Of a stretch of DNA of 19,618 nt, positions 15,350-19,618 are shown piece by piece. Origin of the DNA: Actinomycetes bacterium. Lineage in GTDB: Bacteria; Actinomycetota; Coriobacteriia; Coriobacteriales; Eggerthellaceae. Each line of letters opens with the position of its first letter. The stretch's first letter is position 1. The DNA is taken from positions 1 to 19,618 of the forward strand of contig JAEYEL010000087.1 of NCBI GenBank assembly GCA_023403475.1. The letters run 5' to 3'. The position numbers and the translations under genes were made by a program. The notes under the pieces are model-generated. The model made no database searches. It was not told the DNA's origin and saw nothing but the letters and a program-made list of their open reading frames with translations.

Positions 15350-16432
15350 ATGCAAGAAACGGATATGCTGGAGAAACTCGAGAAGATCATTCAGGCGTAC
15401 GAGGATCTTCAGGCGAAGATGGGCGACCCTGCGGTGCTTTCCGACCAAAAGGAGTACAATCGTCTGGCGAAGGAATATGCCTCCCAAGGGCCGCTCGCTC
15501 ACAAAGCGCGGGAATACGTGCAGGCGGCGGAAGACCTTGCTGCGGCCAAGGAGATGCTTTCCGACCCCGACATGAAGGAGTTCGCGCAGGAGGAGATAAC
15601 CGGCATCGAGGAAAGGCTTCCCCAGCTCGAAGAAGATATCAAGTACATGCTCATTCCCGAAGACCCCGCTGACGAGAAGGACATCATCGTGGAGATACGC
15701 GCGGCGGCAGGGGGCGACGAGGCCGCCATCTTTGCGGGCGATTTGTACAAGATGTACCAGCGCTTCGCCGCCGAGCAGGGCTGGAAGACCGAGACCTTGG
15801 ACGTTTCGCCTTCCGAGGCGGGCGGCTACAAGGAAATCCAGTTCAAGGTGAAAGGCGACCATGTGTACTCGCTCATGAAGTTCGAAAGCGGCGTACACCG
15901 CGTGCAGCGCGTACCCAAGACCGAAAGCCAAGGGCGCATTCACACCTCCACCGCCACGGTGGCCGTGCTGCCCGAGGCCGACGAGGTGGAAGTGGAAATC
16001 AACGAGAACGATCTGCGCATCGACGTGTACCGCGCGGGCGGCCCCGGCGGCCAGTGCGTGAACACCACCGATTCCGCCGTGCGCATCACGCACCTGCCGA
16101 CCGGCTTGGTGGTGCAGTCGCAAGACCAGAAATCGCAACTGCAGAACAAGATAGCCGCCATGAGCGTTTTGCGCGCGCGCCTTTACGAGAAGATGCTCGC
16201 CGAGCAGCAGGCCGCCGAAGGTGCGGAACGCTTGGCGCAGATAGGGTCGGGCGACCGCGCCGAGAAGATACGCACCTACAACGGCCCGCAAGACCGCGTG
16301 ACCGACCATCGCATCGGCTACAACGGCACGTACAACGGCGTTTTGCTGGGTGCCGGCGGCGCGGGTCTTGCCGAGCTCATAACCGCGCTCCAGGCAGCCG
16401 ACCGTGCTCGCAAACTGGAAGCCGCCGTGTAA
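15350..16432 (+). CDS. prfA: Peptide chain release factor 1
   Basis: RF1 terminates translation at UAA and UAG. The product has 360 residues, the family norm. The peptidyl-tRNA hydrolysis motif GGQ is at 233-235 in PGGQCVNTTDSAVRITH. The codon-recognition tripeptide PxT is PKT (189-191) in RVPKTESQGRIHTS. RF2 signatures (SPF and a programmed frameshift) are absent. The start at ATG 15350 has AAGGA at 15334-15338. prmC starts 5 bases after the stop; its product methylates the Gln of GGQ, so enzyme and substrate are co-expressed. Confidence 0.97.
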   Translation: MQETDMLEKLEKIIQAYEDLQAKMGDPAVLSDQKEYNRLAKEYASQGPLAHKAREYVQAAEDLAAAKEMLSDPDMKEFAQEEITGIEERLPQLEEDIKYMLIPEDPADEKDIIVEIRAAAGGDEAAIFAGDLYKMYQRFAAEQGWKTETLDVSPSEAGGYKEIQFKVKGDHVYSLMKFESGVHRVQRVPKTESQGRIHTSTATVAVLPEADEVEVEINENDLRIDVYRAGGPGGQCVNTTDSAVRITHLPTGLVVQSQDQKSQLQNKIAAMSVLRARLYEKMLAEQQAAEGAERLAQIGSGDRAEKIRTYNGPQDRVTDHRIGYNGTYNGVLLGAGGAGLAELITALQAADRARKLEAAV

Positions 16433-16437
16433 GGGCG

Positions 16438-17868
16438 ATGGGCGAAAACGACGTTTGGACGATAAAGGCCGCGCTTGACTGGACGGTCGGGTATTTGGCG
16501 CGGAAGGGCGATGAGAATCCGCGGCTTTCGGCAGAGTGGCTGCTTGCCGAAGCGTGCGGCATGCGGCGCATCGAACTCTACGTGAACTTCGAGCGGCCTC
16601 TTTCCACAGACGAGCGCGACGTGCTGCGCGGCTATGTTTCGCGGCGCGGCAAAGGGGAGCCTCTGCAATACATTACCGGCGAGGTGGCCTTCCGCCATAT
16701 CGCCGTGAAAGTACGCAAAGGCGTGCTCATTCCGCGTCCCGAAACCGAGGTTTTGGTGAGCGAGGCATTGGCGCTGCTGCCGGCGCCCGAACGCGCCTGC
16801 GCGCTCGATTCGCGCATCACCGAGGAAGAGGCCGCCGCTCTCGCCGCCTGCGCCCTTGTCGTCCGCACGGCAGCGCCCCGCGAGAACCCGCCCGTACCCC
16901 CGAACGCTTTTCCGATCGCCCCCGTACCCTCAAACCCGATTGCGATCGGCTCCGCTGCGCCTTCGGGTGCGACAGCTCTTCCCGTATCTTCGGGCGCCTT
17001 CGAAAATGTTTCACGTGAAACACTCGGCGACGCCCCCGCCGATTTTTCTGTCGGAACTCCCAGTAAAAATGTTTCATGTGAAACATTTGTTCCATTGTCG
17101 TGCGATATTACGACAAGTGTTTCACGTGAAACATTTTCGTATAGCGCTCGCAAAACAGCGGCGGATTCGGTCGGGGGTAGCGGGGAACTCGGGAAGGTTT
17201 CACGTGAAACGCAGGACGCTGCCCCTTCGAGCTTTTCCGTCGATTCGCCGGACGGGAATGTTTCATGTGAAACATTTTCGAATGATCGCCTCGAAGAAGA
17301 CGCTGCGGGGGAAAAGGATCGCTTGCGGAAGGAGCGGCTGCAGAAGGGACGCTTGCTCGTGGCCGACATCTGCACGGGGTCGGGGTGCATCGCCTGCTCG
17401 ATTGCCTACGAACACCCGCTCGCGCACGTAATAGCCACCGACATCGCGCCCGAAGCCGTCGCGCTTGCGCGCGAGAACGTTTACGCGCTTGAGCTTACCG
17501 GAAGAGTGCACGTTCTCGAAGGCGATTTGGGCGCATGCGTTCCCCAAGAGCTTATGGGCGCCTTCGACCTCGTGGTTTCGAACCCGCCGTACGTGCCTAC
17601 CGCGCAGCTTGCTGAAATTCCTCGCGAGGTAACCGATTTCGAGCCCGCAGGTGCCCTCGACGGAGGAAGCGACGGCCTTGATGTCTTCCGCCGTCTGCTC
17701 GCGTGGTGCACCCGCGCCCTCAAACCTGGCGGCGCCTTCGCAATCGAGCTGCACGAAACCTGCCTTAACGCCGCCGCAGCCTTCGCCGAGGAAGCGGGTT
17801 TCGCAAACGTGCGCATAACCCGTGACCTTGCGGGTCGTCCTCGCGTCCTTTCCGGCAAGCGTCGATAG
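16438..17868 (+). CDS. prmC: PrmC/HemK release factor glutamine methyltransferase with a ~190-residue insert carrying parS sites
   Basis: PrmC methylates the GGQ glutamine of RF1 and RF2 using SAM. The start at ATG 16438 follows the prfA stop by 5 bases. The N-terminal helical domain (1-90) is normal, and IPRPETE at 98-104 is the conserved interdomain hinge motif. The SAM-binding motif I is DICTGSG (310-316) and the catalytic NPPY is at 382-385, in SNPPYVPT. Between about residue 118 and 305 there is an insert not found in ordinary PrmC. The protein is 476 residues against about 280, and NPPY is displaced by about 200 residues relative to E. coli. The insert is Ser/Pro/Ala/Thr-rich, looks disordered, and contains five VS(R/C)ET pentapeptides, each the translation of a ParB-binding palindrome. 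All catalytic motifs are intact, so the enzyme is probably active. Confidence 0.93.
   Translation: MGENDVWTIKAALDWTVGYLARKGDENPRLSAEWLLAEACGMRRIELYVNFERPLSTDERDVLRGYVSRRGKGEPLQYITGEVAFRHIAVKVRKGVLIPRPETEVLVSEALALLPAPERACALDSRITEEEAAALAACALVVRTAAPRENPPVPPNAFPIAPVPSNPIAIGSAAPSGATALPVSSGAFENVSRETLGDAPADFSVGTPSKNVSCETFVPLSCDITTSVSRETFSYSARKTAADSVGGSGELGKVSRETQDAAPSSFSVDSPDGNVSCETFSNDRLEEDAAGEKDRLRKERLQKGRLLVADICTGSGCIACSIAYEHPLAHVIATDIAPEAVALARENVYALELTGRVHVLEGDLGACVPQELMGAFDLVVSNPPYVPTAQLAEIPREVTDFEPAGALDGGSDGLDVFRRLLAWCTRALKPGGAFAIELHETCLNAAAAFAEEAGFANVRITRDLAGRPRVLSGKRR
17007..17022. promoter_or_regulatory. parS-like site 1 in prmC (consensus)
   Basis: TGTTTCACGTGAAACA, an exact match to the chromosomal ParB-binding consensus. 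Read in the prmC frame as N190-VSRET-L196. Confidence 0.85.
17070..17085. promoter_or_regulatory. parS-like site 2 in prmC (C-to-T variant)
   Basis: TGTTTCATGTGAAACA, one mismatch at the central CG. Read in frame as NVSCETF from residue 211. Confidence 0.7.
17118..17133. promoter_or_regulatory. parS-like site 3 in prmC (consensus)
   Basis: TGTTTCACGTGAAACA, exact consensus. Read in frame as SVSRETF from residue 227. Confidence 0.85.
17196..17211. promoter_or_regulatory. parS-like site 4 in prmC (14-base core)
   Basis: GGTTTCACGTGAAACG. The 14-base core GTTTCACGTGAAAC (17197-17210), the form usually quoted for actinobacteria, is perfect; only the outermost bases differ. Read in frame as KVSRETQ from residue 253. 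Confidence 0.8.
17259..17274. promoter_or_regulatory. parS-like site 5 in prmC (C-to-T variant)
   Basis: TGTTTCATGTGAAACA, the same variant as site 2. Read in frame as NVSCETF from residue 274. Confidence 0.7.
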
Positions 17869-17997
17869 ATGCCGTTTCTGCGAGATTGTGCCGCTGGGCT
17901 CCGTCACGTGCTGTTTCGCGAGAGGCGTTGCGGGAGTTTGCAAGGGCGGCTGCAAGAAGAGGAAACGATAATACCGCTATCATGGTGTTCCATGTTC

Positions 17998-18003
17998 TAT
18001 AAT
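17998..18003 (+). promoter_or_regulatory. Probable -10 element for the purine nucleoside phosphorylase gene
   Basis: TATAAT is a consensus -10 located 108 bases before the preferred ATG. No convincing -35 is found. The leader contains a degenerate repeat built on CGGCAAGCG (about 18054 and 18087). Confidence 0.45.
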
Positions 18004-18110
18004 GGGCGGCGGGAAATGCGGCGCGAAACGTAAAGGCGCGCGTGAAAAGAAAAGCGGCAAGCGATGAGGCGCGCGCAAACCGAAAACGGCAAGCGGTAAG
18101 CGAGGTTGAT

Positions 18111-18962
18111 ATGGTTGAGGAATGCGGGTTGGTGCGGACGGTGGAAGAGGCGGCTTCCGCGTTGCGGGAAAGGCTTTCCGGGCGTGCGCCGAAGATCGGG
18201 TTAGTGCTAGGCTCGGGGCTGAATCCGCTCGGAGACGATATAGAAGATGCGATCTTCGTTCCTTTTGCGGACGTTCCCCATATGAAGGCGAGCACGGCCA
18301 CGGGGCATGTGGGGCGTTTCGTGTGCGGGACGCTTGGCGGAAAGTGCGTGCTGGCCATGCAGGGACGTTTGCACGGCTACGAAGGGAACACGGCACAGCA
18401 GGTGGCGCTGCCCATCTGGGCTATGGCGAAGGTCGGCGTAAAGACGCTTATCACCACGAACGCGGCCGGCGGCATCAACGAGAGCTATCAAGTGGGCGAC
18501 TTCTGCATCATGAGCGACCACATAAACTTCACCGGCAGAAACCCCGTCGCGGTGCCGGAAGCCGACAAGCTGGCGAAACGGTTTTTCAGCATGACCGATG
18601 CCTACGACCCTGAACTGCGCAGGCTCGCGCATAAAGTGGCGGCCGAGCGCGGTGTGCGCGTGCAGGAAGGCGTGTACCTAGGGCTTTTGGGGCCGAGCTT
18701 CGAGACGCCCGCCGAGATTCGCGCGTTTCGCGCATGGGGAGCCGATACGGTGGCCATGAGCGTGTGCGAAGAGGTCATAGCCGCCCGTCAGATGGGCATG
18801 CGCGTGCTGGGCGTATCGCTGGTGTCGAACATGGCGGCAGGAGTGGGCGCCGTTGGCGGCGCGGGCGGTGCGAGTCCGAACGGAGCCGAGGTTATGGAAG
18901 CCGCTCGCAAGGTCGAGCGGAATTTCTCGAACCTGATGACCGGAATCGTGGAGCGTCTGTAG
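18111..18962 (+). CDS. punA: Purine nucleoside phosphorylase (trimeric type)
   Basis: The enzyme splits (deoxy)inosine and (deoxy)guanosine with phosphate for purine salvage. The start chosen is ATG 18111 (MVEECGLVRTVEEAA), with GAGG 5 bases upstream, giving 283 residues. An earlier in-frame GTG at 18042 would add 23 Lys/Arg-rich residues that look like leader. Family motifs are LVLGSGLNPL (31-40, phosphate loop), GRLHGYEG (85-92), TNAAGGIN (116-123), GDFCIMSDHINF, and GPSFETPAEIR (194-204). The purine-site residues Met216 and Asn240 (VSNMAAG) are present; Asn here is the mark of 6-oxopurine specificity. The usual GADxVGMS is GADTVAMS. The gene converges with the next one with only 5 bases between stop codons. 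Confidence 0.93.
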   Translation: MVEECGLVRTVEEAASALRERLSGRAPKIGLVLGSGLNPLGDDIEDAIFVPFADVPHMKASTATGHVGRFVCGTLGGKCVLAMQGRLHGYEGNTAQQVALPIWAMAKVGVKTLITTNAAGGINESYQVGDFCIMSDHINFTGRNPVAVPEADKLAKRFFSMTDAYDPELRRLAHKVAAERGVRVQEGVYLGLLGPSFETPAEIRAFRAWGADTVAMSVCEEVIAARQMGMRVLGVSLVSNMAAGVGAVGGAGGASPNGAEVMEAARKVERNFSNLMTGIVERL

Positions 18963-18967
18963 CCCGC

Positions 18968-19597
18968 CTACCGCGCGCTTCCTTTTGTAAGAAGGCCTTT
19001 GGCAAAAAGGTCTTTTCCCACCTGCACGTATTCCGCAGCGGCATTTTCAAGGTCGGCAAGCTCTTCGGGGGAAAGCGCACGTATGGCGCGGGCGGGCGAG
19101 CCGAGAACCAGCATGCCGTCGGGGATGTTCGCCGTGCCGGTGACAAGCGCCCCTGCGCCTATGAGGCAGCGTGCTCCCACGCGTGCGCCGTCTATGACGA
19201 TAGCGCCCATGCCTATCAAAGACCCGTCGCCTATGGTGCATCCGTGCACGATGGCTCCGTGGCCTACCGTCACGTCGCGGCCGATGACGGTGCCGCCATC
19301 CTTCGCTACGTGCACGCAGACGCCTTCTTGGATGTTCGACCCGTCGCCCACCTCGATGTAGCCGTCGCAGTCGCCGCGTAACACGGCGTTGAACAGCACG
19401 GTGCAATCTGCGCCGATTTCGACGTTGCCGGTGACGATGGCGTTTTTGGCTATCTTGGCGGTCGGGTGGATAATCGGTTGCGGCTGTCCTTCATTCTTGC
19501 GCGAAGCGGAAGTGCTTCCCGATTGCCCTTCGCCTTCGTTCGAAGCGGAAGTGCTTCCCGCCTGTTCGGCTTCTTCTTGGGGGTTCTGCTCGCTCAT
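18968..19597 (-). CDS. Gamma-carbonic-anhydrase-like hexapeptide-repeat protein (YrdA/PaaY type)
   Basis: The 209-residue product has a left-handed beta-helix built from hexapeptide repeats (IGADCTV, IGRDVTV, IGDGSLIG, VGARCLIG). The three zinc-ligand histidines of the gamma-CA family are present: His96 (VCVHV), His113 (VGHG) and His118 (IVHGC). Arg74 and Asp76 (VLRGDCD) also match the family. The C-terminal helix ends the fold. Residues 1-40 are an extra Gln/Glu/Ser/Gly-rich extension containing two copies of GSTSAS. ATG 19597 is preceded by AAAGGA. Many members of this group have weak or no carbonic anhydrase activity, so the catalytic role is uncertain. Confidence 0.92.
   Translation of the reverse strand: MSEQNPQEEAEQAGSTSASNEGEGQSGSTSASRKNEGQPQPIIHPTAKIAKNAIVTGNVEIGADCTVLFNAVLRGDCDGYIEVGDGSNIQEGVCVHVAKDGGTVIGRDVTVGHGAIVHGCTIGDGSLIGMGAIVIDGARVGARCLIGAGALVTGTANIPDGMLVLGSPARAIRALSPEELADLENAAAEYVQVGKDLFAKGLLTKGSAR
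19502..19560. repeat. Exact 20-base direct repeat, 39-base period, in the gamma-CA 5' end
   Basis: CGAAGCGGAAGTGCTTCCCG occurs at 19502-19521 and 19541-19560. The 39-base period equals 13 codons, so the repeat is in frame and duplicates GSTSAS in the N-terminal extension. Each copy also contains a small inverted repeat (GAAGC..GCTTC). Confidence 0.85.
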
Positions 19598-19618
19598 GAA
19601 CGGTCCTTTCGTAACGGG

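Larger units (their letters stand above)
16790..17340 (+). other. In-frame insert in prmC holding a cluster of five parS-like sites
   Basis: This is the DNA of the extra segment of PrmC. The 5' third is GC-rich and codes for Pro/Ala-rich sequence. From 17000 on, five copies of the parS palindrome appear at start-to-start spacings of 63, 48, 78 and 63 bases, all multiples of three. Modules 17007-17085 and 17196-17274 encode similar peptides, VSRET then a short DA.P..FSV..P.. linker then NVSCETF, so one likely arose from the other. Boundaries are approximate. Confidence 0.8.

Noticed and set aside
14945..16309. Minus-strand reading frame of 454 codons opposite prfA and the trxB end
   Set aside because: It mirrors the codon pattern of prfA and has no ribosome binding site or recognisable domain.
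17007..17274. CRISPR-like array made of the repeated palindromes
   Set aside because: Repeats are only 14-16 bases, spacings vary (48-78), spacers are partly related to each other, and the region is coding. The motif is the known parS sequence.
18042..18110. N-terminal extension of the purine nucleoside phosphorylase from GTG 18042
   Set aside because: The 23 residues are Lys/Arg-rich and unlike the family, and a ribosome binding site precedes ATG 18111.

Overview
The window is a gene-dense, GC-rich bacterial chromosome segment made almost entirely of housekeeping genes. The high GC combined with frequent ATA isoleucine codons, extended -10 promoters of the form TGC-TATAAT, a lysine/alanine-rich tail on trigger factor and the gene content suggest an actinobacterium of the class Coriobacteriia, probably Eggerthellaceae. 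That placement is an inference from style, not from a database match.

Layout. Bases 1-935 hold the 3' part of a gene with two OST-HTH (LOTUS) domains. Its own promoter at about 995-1024 then starts tig, followed by clpP and clpX (trigger factor plus both parts of the ClpXP protease) and valS. A small membrane zinc-ribbon gene with a potentially switchable leader lies next and ends in a strong intrinsic terminator. thrS follows. Convergent to thrS are a CPA2-type cation/proton antiporter and a patatin-like phospholipase, read on the minus strand as a two-gene unit. A 455-base gap separates the patatin gene from the divergent trxA-trxB pair (thioredoxin and its reductase). A decayed tandem copy of the trxB 3' end follows. 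prfA-prmC (release factor RF1 and the methyltransferase that modifies its GGQ glutamine) come next. The window ends with a purine nucleoside phosphorylase gene convergent to a gamma-carbonic-anhydrase-like gene.

The stand-out signal is centromeric. Six copies of the ParB-binding parS palindrome (consensus TGTTTCACGTGAAACA) occur in the window. One sits at the centre of a perfect 30-base palindrome between thrS and the antiporter gene. The other five lie within 268 bases inside the coding sequence of prmC, in an in-frame insert of about 190 codons that makes PrmC 476 residues instead of the usual 280 or so. All five are read in the same frame as VS(R/C)ET, and two 63-base modules (one consensus site plus one C-to-T variant site) look like duplicates. 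A conserved enzyme gene therefore appears to carry a chromosome-segregation locus inside its reading frame.

No CRISPR array, tRNA, rRNA, insertion sequence or prophage gene was seen.
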